From positions 62,001-126,000 of the forward strand of contig BMVA01000010.1 in NCBI GenBank assembly GCA_014650475.1: DNA of 64,000 nucleotides, written 5' to 3'. The translations under genes were made by a program, and so were the position numbers. This document shows positions 16,305 through 24,630 of this stretch, piece after piece; position 1 is the stretch's first letter; each line of letters starts with the position of its first letter. The notes beneath the pieces are model-generated. The model saw nothing but the letters and a program-made list of their open reading frames with translations. It ran no database searches and was not told the DNA's origin. Source of the stretch: Streptomyces albogriseolus. Lineage in GTDB: Bacteria; Actinomycetota; Actinomycetes; Streptomycetales; Streptomycetaceae.

Positions 16305-17729
16305 ATGCGCAGGACGAGCAGGATCATCCGGATACGCAGGTCGCCCGAGCACGGGCCGACTCCCCCCACCCGACGGTCCGTCAGGGCCGCCGCGGCCCTG
16401 GCCGCCGGTGTGCTGGCGGTCTCCCTCACCGCCTGCGGAGGCGACGACGGCGGCGGTGGCGGTGGCGGAGACGACAAGGGCAAGGCGTCAGGCGACACCG
16501 GAACCACCGTCACCCTCCCGAAGCTGGACGGCCAGACCCTGGAGGTCGCGGCCGTGTGGACCGGTGCGGAGCAGAAGAACTTCAAGCAGGTCCTCGCGGA
16601 GTTCGAGAAGCGCACCGGCGCCAAGGTGACCTTCGTCCCCGCCCAGGACCCGATCATCAACTTCCTCGGCTCGAAGATCGCGGGCGGCGCCCCGCCGGAC
16701 GTGGCGATGCTGCCGCAGCCCGGCGCGATCAAGCAGGCCGTGGAGAAGAACTGGGCCAAGCCGCTCGGCCCGGAGGCCACCAAGGAGCTGGCGAAGAACT
16801 ACTCGCAGGGCTGGCAGGACATCGGCAAGGTCGACGGCAAGCAGTACGGCGTCTACTACAAGGCCGCCAACAAGTCGCTGATCTGGTACAACGCCCAGGT
16901 CTTCGAGAACGCCGGCGCGTCCGAGCCGACGACCTGGGACGAGCTGCTGAACACCGCGCAGATGGTCTACGACTCCGGCGTCACCCCGTTCTCGGTCGGC
17001 GGGGCCGACGGCTGGACCCTCACCGACTGGTTCGAGAACATCTACCTCTCGCAGGCGGGCCCGGAGAAGTACGACCAGCTCGCGAAGCACGAGATCAAGT
17101 GGACCGACCCCTCCGTCAAGGAGGCGCTGACCACCCTCGCCCAGGTCTGGGGCAAGAAGGACTACGTCGCGGGCGGCCCGAACGGCGCCCTCCAGACGGA
17201 ATTCCCGGCGTCCGTGACGCAGACCTTCACCGGCGGCGACCAGCCCAAGGCCGGCATGGTCTACGAGGGCGACTTCGTGCAGGTGAACATCGGCGAGACC
17301 AAGGCGAAGGTGGGTACCGACGCGAAGGTGTTCCCGTTCCCCGCGGTCGGCGGCACCCCGCCCGTGGTGTCCGGCGGCGACGCGGCGGTGATCCTGGAGG
17401 ACTCCGAGGCGGCGCAGGCGCTGGTGACGTTCCTCGCCTCCCCGGACGCGGCGAGCATCCAGGCGAAGCTCGGCGGCTACCTCTCGCCGAACAAGAACGT
17501 GCCGCAGTCGGCGTACCCGAACGAGGTCCAGCAGAAGATGGCCAAGGCGCTCATCGACGCCGGCGACGACTTCCGCTTCGACATGTCCGACCAGGCCCCG
17601 CAGGCCTTCGGCGGCACGCCCGGCAAGGGTGAGTGGAAGGCGCTGCAGGACTTCCTGAAGAACCCGGCGGACATCGCCGGCACCCAGGCGAAGCTGGAGG
17701 CCGACGCGGCCGCGGCGTACGGGAACTGA
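16305..17729 (+). CDS. Carbohydrate ABC transporter solute-binding lipoprotein
   Basis: A 474-aa extracellular binding protein. After a basic N-terminus, residues 28-45 form a lipoprotein signal ending in the lipobox LTAC, followed by a Gly/Asp-rich spacer. The rest matches family 1 solute-binding proteins (VAAVWTGAEQKNFKQVL, FEKRTGAKVTFVP, ALTTLAQVW). It captures a sugar or oligosaccharide and delivers it to the two permeases encoded next. The ATG at 16305 is preceded in frame by a GTG codon that is an equal alternative. No ATPase gene is adjacent; as usual in Streptomyces, a shared ATPase such as MsiK would energise the system (inference from the family). Confidence 0.92.
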   Translation: MRRTSRIIRIRRSPEHGPTPPTRRSVRAAAALAAGVLAVSLTACGGDDGGGGGGGDDKGKASGDTGTTVTLPKLDGQTLEVAAVWTGAEQKNFKQVLAEFEKRTGAKVTFVPAQDPIINFLGSKIAGGAPPDVAMLPQPGAIKQAVEKNWAKPLGPEATKELAKNYSQGWQDIGKVDGKQYGVYYKAANKSLIWYNAQVFENAGASEPTTWDELLNTAQMVYDSGVTPFSVGGADGWTLTDWFENIYLSQAGPEKYDQLAKHEIKWTDPSVKEALTTLAQVWGKKDYVAGGPNGALQTEFPASVTQTFTGGDQPKAGMVYEGDFVQVNIGETKAKVGTDAKVFPFPAVGGTPPVVSGGDAAVILEDSEAAQALVTFLASPDAASIQAKLGGYLSPNKNVPQSAYPNEVQQKMAKALIDAGDDFRFDMSDQAPQAFGGTPGKGEWKALQDFLKNPADIAGTQAKLEADAAAAYGN

Positions 17730-17735
17730 CCGGCG

Positions 17736-19085
17736 ATGGCGGCGGACACGGCGGCGGGGGCCGCGAAGACGGCCCCCGCCGCTCCCAGGTCGCGCAAGAG
17801 CGTCACCGGCACCCGCAGGACCGTGGCGGCGCTGTTCCTGCTGCCCGCCCTGGTGCTGCTCGGGGCGCTCGTGGTCTACCCGATCGGGTACTCGGTCATC
17901 CGCAGCTTCTACGACCAGTCCGGCGACTCCTTCGCCGGGTTCGACAACTACCGGGCGCTTTTCACCGACGACGGCATCCGCACGGCGCTGAAGAACAACA
18001 TCATCTGGGTGGTGTTCGCCCCGACGGTCGCGACCGCGCTCGGTCTGATCTTCGCGGTGCTCACCGAACGGGTGCGCTGGGGCACGGCGTTCAAGCTGGT
18101 CGTCTTCATGCCGATGGCCATCTCCATGCTGGCGGCGGGCATCATCTTCCGCCTCGTCTACGACCAGGACCCGGACAAGGGCGTGGCGAACGCCGTCTGG
18201 GTGGGCGTGCACGACACCTTCGCCCAGTCCTCGGCGTTCCCGAAGGCGCACCCGGGCCGCGAGTCGCCGCTGGAGCCGGCCGGCGGGGGCGCGTTCGTCA
18301 CCAAGGGCACCGTGAGCGCCGGGGACACGGTGACGCTGCCACTGGTGGGCGTCGCCCCGGACGCGATGCCGCAGGACGCGGAACCGGCCGCGGCGCCCGA
18401 GCCGCAGGACGACCGGATCACCGGCAGCACCTGGCAGGACTTCACCCGCGGCAAGGGCGTCGGCGCGCTCAACCAGGTGGACTCCGCCGAGCTGGGGTAC
18501 GCCGGGATGCGGATCGAGGCGGTGAAGGACGGCGAGGTGGTGGAGACGGCGACGGCCGCCGCCGACGGCACGTTCTCCTTCTCGTCGAAGGCCGACGGGG
18601 CGCAGCTGCGGCTCCCGGCGAGCAACTTCAAGGAGCCGTACAACGGGCTCGACTGGCTCGGCCCGTCGCTGGTCACCCCGGCCGTGATCGGCTCGTACAT
18701 CTGGATGTGGGCGGGGTTCGCGATGGTGCTGATCGCGGCCGGGCTCGCCGGCATGCCGCGGGAGCTGCTGGAGGCCGCCCGGGTGGACGGCGCGAACGAG
18801 TGGCAGGTGTTCCGGCGGGTCACGGTGCCGCTGTTGGCTCCGGTCCTCGCGGTGGTCACCGTCACCCTGATGATCAACGTCCTGAAGGTGTTCGACCTGG
18901 TGTTCATCATCGCGCCGGGCTCGTCCCAGGACGACGCGAACGTCCTCGCGCTGGAGCTGTACCGCAAGGGCTTCTCCGAGGACCAGCCTGGCGTCGCCAG
19001 CGCCATCGCGGTGTTCCTGCTGCTGCTGGTGATCCCGGTGATGTGGTTCAACGTACGGCGGCTGAGGCGGGAGGTGCGGCGATGA
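17736..19085 (+). CDS. ABC sugar permease (MalF-type) with a large external insertion
   Basis: A 449-aa permease; usual members have 290-320. Helices are at about 30-52, 88-110, 118-142, 312-336, 365-390 and 420-440. The EAA motif that meets the ATPase is at 344-360 (ELLEAARVDGANEWQVF). Between helices 3 and 4, on the outer face, are about 160 extra residues (roughly 145-305). They include a stretch reading like a small beta-sandwich (GYAGMRIEAVKDGEVVETAT, ADGTFSFSSKADGAQL), similar to carboxypeptidase-regulatory or Ig-like domains. It follows the lipoprotein gene by six bases and overlaps the next permease by ATGA. The inserted domain may contact the binding protein or a wall polymer (inference). 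Confidence 0.9.
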   Translation: MAADTAAGAAKTAPAAPRSRKSVTGTRRTVAALFLLPALVLLGALVVYPIGYSVIRSFYDQSGDSFAGFDNYRALFTDDGIRTALKNNIIWVVFAPTVATALGLIFAVLTERVRWGTAFKLVVFMPMAISMLAAGIIFRLVYDQDPDKGVANAVWVGVHDTFAQSSAFPKAHPGRESPLEPAGGGAFVTKGTVSAGDTVTLPLVGVAPDAMPQDAEPAAAPEPQDDRITGSTWQDFTRGKGVGALNQVDSAELGYAGMRIEAVKDGEVVETATAAADGTFSFSSKADGAQLRLPASNFKEPYNGLDWLGPSLVTPAVIGSYIWMWAGFAMVLIAAGLAGMPRELLEAARVDGANEWQVFRRVTVPLLAPVLAVVTVTLMINVLKVFDLVFIIAPGSSQDDANVLALELYRKGFSEDQPGVASAIAVFLLLLVIPVMWFNVRRLRREVRR

Positions 19086-19996
19086 GCGCGGACGCCGGAG
19101 GCGTCACCAAGGCGGGCGTGCGGCCCGCCGGGCCCGTGCGGGCGGAACGGCCGCTGGGGTCCCGGCTCGCCCAGTGGGTGAGCGGCGGGGCGGTCCGCGT
19201 CTTCCTGATCGTCGTCGGCCTGTTCTGGCTGGTGCCGACGATCGGGCTGCTGCTGGCCAGTCTGCGCACGCCGGAGGACATGGCGGTGGACGGCTGGTGG
19301 ACGGTGTTCACCGAGCCGTCCGAGCTCACCTTCGGCGCGTACCGGACCCTGCTGGAGAACGACGACATCACCGGCTCGCTGCTGAACACGGTGTACATCA
19401 CCGTGCCGGCGACCGTGCTGGTGGTGGTGATCGGCGCGCTCGCCGGGTACGCCTTCGCGTGGATGGACTTCCCGGGCCGCGACTGGTGGTTCCTCGCCGT
19501 GGTGGGACTGCTGGTGGTGCCGGTGCAGGTGGCGCTGATCCCGATCGCCGAACTCTTCGGCAAGCTGGGCGTCTTCGGCTCCCTGACCGGTGTGGTGCTG
19601 TTCCACGTCGGCTTCGGCCTGCCGTTCGCGGTGTTCCTGCTGCGGAACTTCTTCGCGGAGATCCCCAAGGAGCTGCTGGAGGCGGCCCGGCTGGACGGCG
19701 CGGGCGAACTGCGGCTGTTCGTACGGGTCGTGATGCCGCTGGCCGGTCCGGCGGTCGCGGCGCTCGGCATCTTCCAGTTCCTGTGGGTGTGGAACGACAT
19801 GCTGGTCGCGCTGATCTTCACCGACTCGGGGAGCCAGCCGATCACGGTCGCCCTCCAGACTCAGGTACGGCAGTTCGGGAACAACATCGACGTGCTGGCG
19901 CCGGGCGCGTTCATCTCGATGGTGGTGCCGCTGGTGGTGTTCTTCGCGTTCCAGCGGCAGTTCGTCTCCGGCGTGATGGCGGGCGCCGTCAAGTAG
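19082..19996 (+). CDS. ABC sugar permease (MalG-type)
   Basis: A 304-aa inner-membrane permease with about six helices. The EAA loop ELLEAARLDGAGELRLF (about 196-212) docks to the ATPase, and the C-terminal QRQFVSGVMAGAVK is the typical MalG-type ending. Start and previous stop overlap as ATGA, indicating translational coupling. Third gene of the importer operon and followed by a strong terminator. Confidence 0.94.
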   Translation: MSADAGGVTKAGVRPAGPVRAERPLGSRLAQWVSGGAVRVFLIVVGLFWLVPTIGLLLASLRTPEDMAVDGWWTVFTEPSELTFGAYRTLLENDDITGSLLNTVYITVPATVLVVVIGALAGYAFAWMDFPGRDWWFLAVVGLLVVPVQVALIPIAELFGKLGVFGSLTGVVLFHVGFGLPFAVFLLRNFFAEIPKELLEAARLDGAGELRLFVRVVMPLAGPAVAALGIFQFLWVWNDMLVALIFTDSGSQPITVALQTQVRQFGNNIDVLAPGAFISMVVPLVVFFAFQRQFVSGVMAGAVK

Positions 19997-20016
19997 GCAC
20001 ATTAAGAGCGCGGTTG

Positions 20017-20044
20017 AGGGGCGGACCGGCCGAGGTCCGCCCCT
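20017..20044 (+). terminator. Terminator of the ABC importer operon
   Basis: AGGGGCGGACC pairs with GGTCCGCCCCT over 11 bp around GGCCGA, 20 bases after the last permease stop. Confidence 0.85.
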
Positions 20045-20143
20045 TCGTGCGATGTGATTCCCCCGGATGCCGCAGGGTGCGTAACCAAGGCGGGCCAACG
20101 GGCGTTGCCGGGCAGAACGCCCGCACCGACCGTTGGATGCCCC

Positions 20144-21495
20144 TTGCCCAGGTTCAGTGTCATTGTCCCCGTGTACCAGGTTCAGGCGTATCTGCGCGAG
20201 TGCCTGGAGTCGGTGCTGACCCAGTCGTACCCGGATCTCGAACTGATCGCCGTGGACGACTGCTCGCCCGACGCCTGCGGAGCGGTGATCGACGAGTTCG
20301 CGGCCCGCGACCCGCGGGTGCGGCCGGTGCACCTGCCGGCCAACGTCGGCCTGGGACCCGCCCGCAACGCGGGCATGGCCCGCGCGACCGGCGACTACCT
20401 GGTGTTCCTGGACGGCGACGACACCCTCACCCCGGACGCGCTGCTCGCCGTCGCCGACCGGCTGAAGGAGACCGGCGACCCGGACGTCCTGGTCTACGAC
20501 TACGCCCGCGCCTACTGGACCGGCGAGACCGTGCGCAACCAGGTCGCCGCCCAGCTCTCCGAGCACGGCCCGGCGCCGTTCGCCCTCGCCGACCGGCCCG
20601 GGCTGCTCAGCCTGCTCGCGGTGGCCTGGAACAAGGCCTACCGGCGGGAGTTCGTCGAGCGCGCCGGGTTCGCCTTCCCGCCGGGCTACTACGAGGACAC
20701 CCCGTGGACGTACCCGGTGCTGATGACGGCGGGGACGATCGCCACCCTCGACCGGGTGTGCGTGCACTACCGGCAGCGGCGCGCCGGGGGCATCCTGCAC
20801 ACCACCAGCGAGCGCCACTTCGAGGTCTTCGGCCAGTACGACCGGGTCTTCGCCCACCTCGACGCGCACCCCGGCCTGGAGCGCTGGCGGCCGGTGCTGT
20901 TCCGCCGCATGGTCGACCATCTGCTGACCGTGTACACCCGCCCGGACCGGCTGCCGCGCGGCTCCCGCGCCGCCTTCCTGCGCCGGGCCCGCGACCAGTA
21001 CCGGCGCCACCGCACGCCCGGCGCGTCCGTCCCCGCCCGCGCCCGGGTGCGGCACGCGCTGGTCCGGTTCGGGCTGCACCGCACCTACCGCACCCTGCGC
21101 CTGGCCGCGGCCCTGGGCCGCCGCGCGGGCCGGCTGCGCCGCCGTGCGCTGCGCAGTCTGCGCCGCGTCCTGCTGCGCACCCACTACCGCGTGCAGCGGC
21201 TGCTCCCGCTGGACACCGGCCGCGCCCTGTTCACCGTCGAGGACGACGGCGGCTACGGCGGCGACCCCGCCGCCCTGGAGTCGGCGGTGCGCGACCACGC
21301 CCCGCACGTCCGCACCGCCTGGGCGGCCCGCCCCGAGCTGCACCACACCCTGCCCACCGCCACCCGCCGGCTGGCGCCCGGCACCGCCGCCCATCTCACC
21401 GCGCTGGCCCGCAGCGCGTACCTGGTGACCGACCGCACGCGCGTGCCCGGGCTGGTCAAGCGCAAGGGGCAGATCCTGGTGCACACCCCGCCCGG
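20144..21495 (+). pseudogene. Truncated glycosyltransferase 2 / CDP-glycerol glycerophosphotransferase gene
   Basis: The first 450 codons encode a GT2 domain (RFSVIVPVYQVQAYLRECLE, then VFLDGDDTLTPDA carrying the DxD-like motif, ending near 280). A linker and the start of a glycerophosphotransferase-like domain follow. Homology stops abruptly after KRKGQILVHTP. Family members continue with HGTPLK... and about 250 more residues; here the DNA switches to the antisense of a regulator gene. The frame stays open by chance to 22234, so a chimera could be translated, but it would run into the downstream VOC gene. The TTG at 20144 starts LPRFSVIVPVY as homologues do. An intact copy would modify teichoic-acid-like wall polymers. 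Confidence 0.78.
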
Positions 21496-21503
21496 ACGGG
21501 TGC
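21488..21503. other. Recombination/deletion junction truncating two convergent genes
   Basis: Left of this point the plus strand matches the glycosyltransferase family; right of it the minus strand matches a WYL regulator. Both lose their 3' parts here. The exact base cannot be fixed by eye because the junction lies in CCCCGCCCGG-like sequence compatible with either side. A deletion between two tail-to-tail genes, or an assembly join, explains it. Confidence 0.65.
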
Positions 21504-22030
21504 AGGGTGCGGTCGCCGTGCCGCCCCTCGCGGTCGGTGTAGCGGACCGAGACCGGCCGGTGGTGGTGCACCGCGTCGGCCAGGGTGAGCAGCACTCCCG
21601 CGTCCGGGCTCGCGGACTTCCCGGACCCCTCCGTGAAGGACAGGGACTCCAGCAGGGCATCCAGTCGCCGGGTCAGGTGCCGGGGCAGCACCCGCCGGAT
21701 CTTCGCCGCCGCCGTCTCGTTCGCCGTGCGCTGCGCCGCCGTCAGCCCCGCCCCGCGCCCGGCGACCAGGCCGAGCAGCACCGCCAGCGCCTCCTCGTCG
21801 CCGAACATCAGCGGCGGCACCCGGTAGCCCGGTCCCAGCCGGTACCCGCCGTAGCGTCCGCGTACCGACTCCACCGGTACGTCCAGGTCGGTCAACTGGC
21901 CCACGTACCGCCGCACGGTGCGTCCGTCCACACCCAGTCGGTCGGCCAGTTCGGCCACCGTGCGGGTGCCGCCCGACTGCAACAGCTCCAGCAGGGTCAG
22001 CACACGGGCGGCGGGTCGGGGCACGGTCAC
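21496..22030 (-). pseudogene. 3'-truncated WYL-domain transcriptional regulator (YafY type)
   Basis: From a GTG at 22030 the protein shows an HTH_11 domain (VLTLLELLQSGGTRTVAELADRLGVDGRTVRRYV), a linker and the first third of a WYL domain. It ends at SVRYTDREGRHGDRTLHP. The usual sequence continues HPxGLVxHxGRWY and about 130 more residues; instead the frame reads into antisense of the glycosyltransferase. The missing part includes the ligand-sensing WYL core. Such regulators usually sit divergently from a VOC gene, exactly as here, so the VOC gene has probably lost its controller. Confidence 0.78.
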
Positions 22031-22119
22031 CAAGCTAGTGCGGATACCGGGCGGATTCTGTCCGCTATTGCTCCTACGGTCGGCCGTGCACGCCATCCGT
22101 ACGGCCGAGGAGTCTCCCC

Positions 22120-22485
22120 ATGCAGTTCGCATCCGTCCGTGTCATCACCGCCGACGTGGCCCGCCTCGTCGCCTTCTACGAACGCGTCCTGGGCGTGTCC
22201 GCGACCTGGGCCACGGAGCATTTCGCCGAGCTGAGGACCGACGGCGCCACCCTCGCGATCGCCGGCACCGCCACCGTCCCGATGTTCGCCCCCGGCTCCG
22301 CCCGCCCTGCGGACAACCACAGCGCGATCGTCGAGTTCCTCGTCGACGACGTGGACCGCGTCCACAAGGAACTGGCCGACGTCCTCACCGACGTCGTCAA
22401 CGGCCCCGCCACCATGCCGTGGGGCAACCGCTCCCTGCTGTTCCGCGACCCCGACGGCAACCTCGTCAACTTCTTCTCCCGCTGA
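22120..22485 (+). CDS. VOC-family (glyoxalase/bleomycin-resistance-like) protein
   Basis: A 121-aa protein with two beta-alpha-beta-beta-beta modules (FASVRVITADVARLVAFYERV near the start, LLFRDPDGNLVNFF at the end). The family binds a metal and acts on small molecules as dioxygenase, isomerase, lyase or by sequestration; the substrate is unknown. GAGGAG lies seven bases before the ATG. It is transcribed divergently from the truncated WYL regulator, the usual control arrangement for this family in actinobacteria. Confidence 0.9.
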   Translation: MQFASVRVITADVARLVAFYERVLGVSATWATEHFAELRTDGATLAIAGTATVPMFAPGSARPADNHSAIVEFLVDDVDRVHKELADVLTDVVNGPATMPWGNRSLLFRDPDGNLVNFFSR

Positions 22486-22605
22486 CGGACCGTGTGTGTC
22501 CGGTCACTGTCCGGGGATCGTCCGTAGTCGTCGGGACCGTATCCGCCGTTGGTGCCGGTAGGACGCCGGTGTGCGTCACGGACGGTTCCGAGGGAGAGGT
22601 GCGGG

Positions 22606-23484
22606 ATGACGGCGGTGGAGGCGGAGTCGGGCCGGGTCGAGGGCGAGGCGGACGAGCCGGGCTGGGAGGTCGATCCCGACGACGAGTGGGGCGTCGCGGT
22701 CATCACGACCGTGGGCCGCCAGATCAAGCTGCGCCGTGAGGCGGCCGGCCTGCGGGTGCCCGACTTCGGGCGGGCCGTCGGCTACGGCGAGGACATGATC
22801 TACAAGATCGAGAGCGGCAAGCGGATTCCGCGCCAGGAGTTCCTGGACCGGGCGGACGAGGTGCTGGAGGCAGGGGGCCTCCTGTCGGCCGCGTGGGAGG
22901 ACGTGAAGAAGGTCCGGTATCCGAAGAAGGTGCGCGCGCTGGGTAAGTTGGAGGCTCGGGCGGTCGAGATCGGCCTCTACGAGTGCCACATCGTCCCCGG
23001 CCTCCTGCAGACGCCGGAACACGCGCGTGCGGTGATCGGCGCGGCTCAGCCGCCCTACTCGCCGGACGACGTGGAGCGCATGGTGGCCGCGCGCCTGGCC
23101 CGGCAGTCGGTCTTCGACCGCGATCCGGCACCGGCGCTCAGCTTCGTCATGGAGGAGGGCGTGCTGCGCCGTCCCGTCGGCGGGCGTGCCGCCTGGCGGG
23201 GACAGCTCCGACGGCTGCTGGATGTCGCACAGTTGCACCACGTCGTGCTCCAGGTGATGCCGACGGACTGCGAGACCCACTCCGGGCTTGACGGCAGGAT
23301 CGAGCTGCTGAAGTTCGACGACGGCACGGCGATGGGCCGCTCCGACGGCGCGTTCAACGGCCGTCCGACCTCGGATCCACGACAACTGCGCATTCTCGAG
23401 CTGCGATATGGAACGATCCGAGCGCAGGCGCTCCCTCCGCGTGAGTCGCTGGCCTTCGTCCGACAACTGCTGGGAGAAGCATGA
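22606..23484 (+). CDS. XRE-family regulator with DUF5753 domain
   Basis: A 292-aa DNA-binding protein. After a 35-residue acidic leader comes a helix-turn-helix (IKLRREAAGLRVPDFGRAVG...IYKIESGKRIP). DUF5753 follows (YECHIVPGLLQTPEHARAVI, MVAARLARQSVFDR, ending FVRQLLGEA). The start ATG at 22606 has AGGGAG upstream. It overlaps the DUF397 gene that follows by ATGA. This pairing is the WhiJ/AbaA-type module repeated many times in Streptomyces genomes and tied to development and antibiotic control. The partner ATPase sometimes present is not seen here. Confidence 0.92.
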   Translation: MTAVEAESGRVEGEADEPGWEVDPDDEWGVAVITTVGRQIKLRREAAGLRVPDFGRAVGYGEDMIYKIESGKRIPRQEFLDRADEVLEAGGLLSAAWEDVKKVRYPKKVRALGKLEARAVEIGLYECHIVPGLLQTPEHARAVIGAAQPPYSPDDVERMVAARLARQSVFDRDPAPALSFVMEEGVLRRPVGGRAAWRGQLRRLLDVAQLHHVVLQVMPTDCETHSGLDGRIELLKFDDGTAMGRSDGAFNGRPTSDPRQLRILELRYGTIRAQALPPRESLAFVRQLLGEA

Positions 23485-23666
23485 GCAGTGAGCTGAACTG
23501 GTTCAAGAGCAGCTACAGCGGCGGCAACGACGGCAACTCCTGCGTCGAACTCGCCCTCACCCCCCGTACCGTCCACGTCCGCGACTCGAAGGACACCGCC
23601 GGCCCCCGGCTGGCCTTCGCCCCGGCCGCGTGGGCGCGTTTCCTGCCGTACGTGTCCGGCGACTGA
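23481..23666 (+). CDS. DUF397-domain small protein
   Basis: 61 residues with the complete DUF397 signature: WFKSSYSGGNDGNSCVELA, VHVRDSKD and FAPAAWARFL. It is translationally coupled to the preceding XRE gene (ATGA). In related modules the DUF397 protein binds and modulates its cognate XRE regulator. A terminator-like hairpin follows at once. Confidence 0.94.
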   Translation: MSSELNWFKSSYSGGNDGNSCVELALTPRTVHVRDSKDTAGPRLAFAPAAWARFLPYVSGD

Positions 23667-23673
23667 CCGCGCT

Positions 23674-23706
23674 CCGGTCCGCCCGCTCCAGCAGCAGGCG
23701 GACCGG
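23674..23706 (+). terminator. Terminator after the DUF397 gene
   Basis: CCGGTCCGCC pairs perfectly with GGCGGACCGG around a 13-base loop, eight bases after the stop. Confidence 0.75.
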
Positions 23707-23805
23707 GTCGTCCAGGCCGGGGGCCGCCTTCCAGATCTGTCGGCTTGGTCAGCACCCGATGGCGTGAACCTGGGTGAGTTCCGACCTGGGGATGGCCGGT
23801 CGGCC

Positions 23806-23836
23806 GGTTGTGTGGATGCCGTATGCATCACCAACC
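23806..23836. promoter_or_regulatory. Imperfect dyad upstream of the toxin-antitoxin pair
   Basis: GGTTG...GATGC-cgtat-GCATC...CAACC forms nested arms centred near 23822, about 30-60 bases before the toxin start. Such dyads are typical antitoxin operators, so self-repression is inferred. Confidence 0.4.
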
Positions 23837-23865
23837 GCCCTGCTCCCCGAACGGAACGAACGGCC

Positions 23866-24246
23866 ATGTCGGCATCGCCGGAACAGGATCTCTACGTCAT
23901 CGAAGTCGAGCCGGAGGTCCGGGCTTGGCTGGAGACTCTTCCGCTCCCGGACTACCGAGCTGCCGAACGGTTCGCGGACCGGCTGGCCACCGAGGGTCCC
24001 GCGCTGCCGTTCCCGCTGGCCAGCCACCTCGGTGACGGGCTCAGAGAGCTGCGGATCGGGCCGGTGCGCGTCACCTACTGGTTCGCCCCCGGCCGACGAG
24101 CCGTCCTCCTCACTGTCTTCCGTAAGACCAGAATGCGGGAGAGGGACGAAGTGCTGAGAGCGCAGCGAGCGAGGAAACTGTGCGAGGCGGAGCACTCTCC
24201 GGCCGGTGAGCACGCCGTCTACGGTAGGGACGAGGAGGCGCGATGA
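23866..24246 (+). CDS. RelE/HigB-like toxin (Gp49-type)
   Basis: A 126-aa protein with the features of phage-derived Gp49-like/HigB ribonuclease toxins. It has a helical N-terminal half, then LRELRIGPVRVTYWFAPGRRAVLLTVFRKTRMRERDEVLRAQRAR, where the basic residues and the F-K-T motif form the mRNA-cleaving surface. The start at ATG 23866 (MSASPEQDLYVIEVEP) matches the family; an earlier ATG 34 codons upstream adds unrelated residues. The toxin gene precedes the antitoxin gene with a 4-base ATGA overlap, the higBA order. It would cleave ribosome-bound mRNA when free of its antitoxin. Confidence 0.82.
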   Translation: MSASPEQDLYVIEVEPEVRAWLETLPLPDYRAAERFADRLATEGPALPFPLASHLGDGLRELRIGPVRVTYWFAPGRRAVLLTVFRKTRMRERDEVLRAQRARKLCEAEHSPAGEHAVYGRDEEAR

Positions 24247-24551
24247 GCAGCGGATATCACACGAGCTGGAAAGTGCCGTCGGAGCATCGTGAGGATCCGG
24301 CGTACCGCGCTGCGGGCCGGCGCATGGACTTCGCCCAGGCCGTCTACGACCGGCGCTCCGTCCTCGGCTGGTCCACCGCGGAGCTCGCCCGGCGTGCTGA
24401 GCTCTCCGAGGAGGACGTCGAGGCCATCGAGGAGAGCAGTGTCGAGCCCACGCTGGAGCTGATCGAACGACTGGCCACGGCTCTGGAAGCCGGTGCCCGT
24501 ATCGACCCTCGTAACAGTCCCGAGTTCCGGTTCGAGGGATACGCGGCCTGA
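24243..24551 (+). CDS. XRE-family antitoxin (HigA-like)
   Basis: 102 residues with a helix-turn-helix in the second half: VLGWSTAELARRAELSEEDVEAIEESSVEPTLELIERLATAL. It is coupled to the upstream toxin gene by ATGA. Antitoxins of this class bind the toxin and repress the operon; the candidate operator is at 23806-23836. Confidence 0.83.
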   Translation: MSSGYHTSWKVPSEHREDPAYRAAGRRMDFAQAVYDRRSVLGWSTAELARRAELSEEDVEAIEESSVEPTLELIERLATALEAGARIDPRNSPEFRFEGYAA

Positions 24552-24568
24552 TCCGGCGCCACGACGAA

Positions 24569-24600
24569 CCCCCGAGGCGGCCTGGGGCCGGCCTCGGGGG
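24569..24600. terminator. Bidirectional terminator
   Basis: CCCCCGAGGC pairs with GCCTCGGGGG over 10 bp, between the convergent antitoxin and M23 peptidase genes. Confidence 0.8.
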
Positions 24601-24630
24601 CGCGTGCGGGGTGTGTTGCGGGGCCAGGCG

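Noticed and set aside
18158-22132. A 1324-codon minus-strand open frame
   Set aside because: Only its first 180 or so codons (the WYL regulator part) look real. The rest is antisense of the glycosyltransferase and permease genes, open by chance in GC-rich DNA.
23700-23745. A minus-strand fragment reading QIWKAAPGLDDPVRLLLERA
   Set aside because: Gene-like but preceded immediately by a stop and overlapped by a terminator hairpin; too short to call a remnant.
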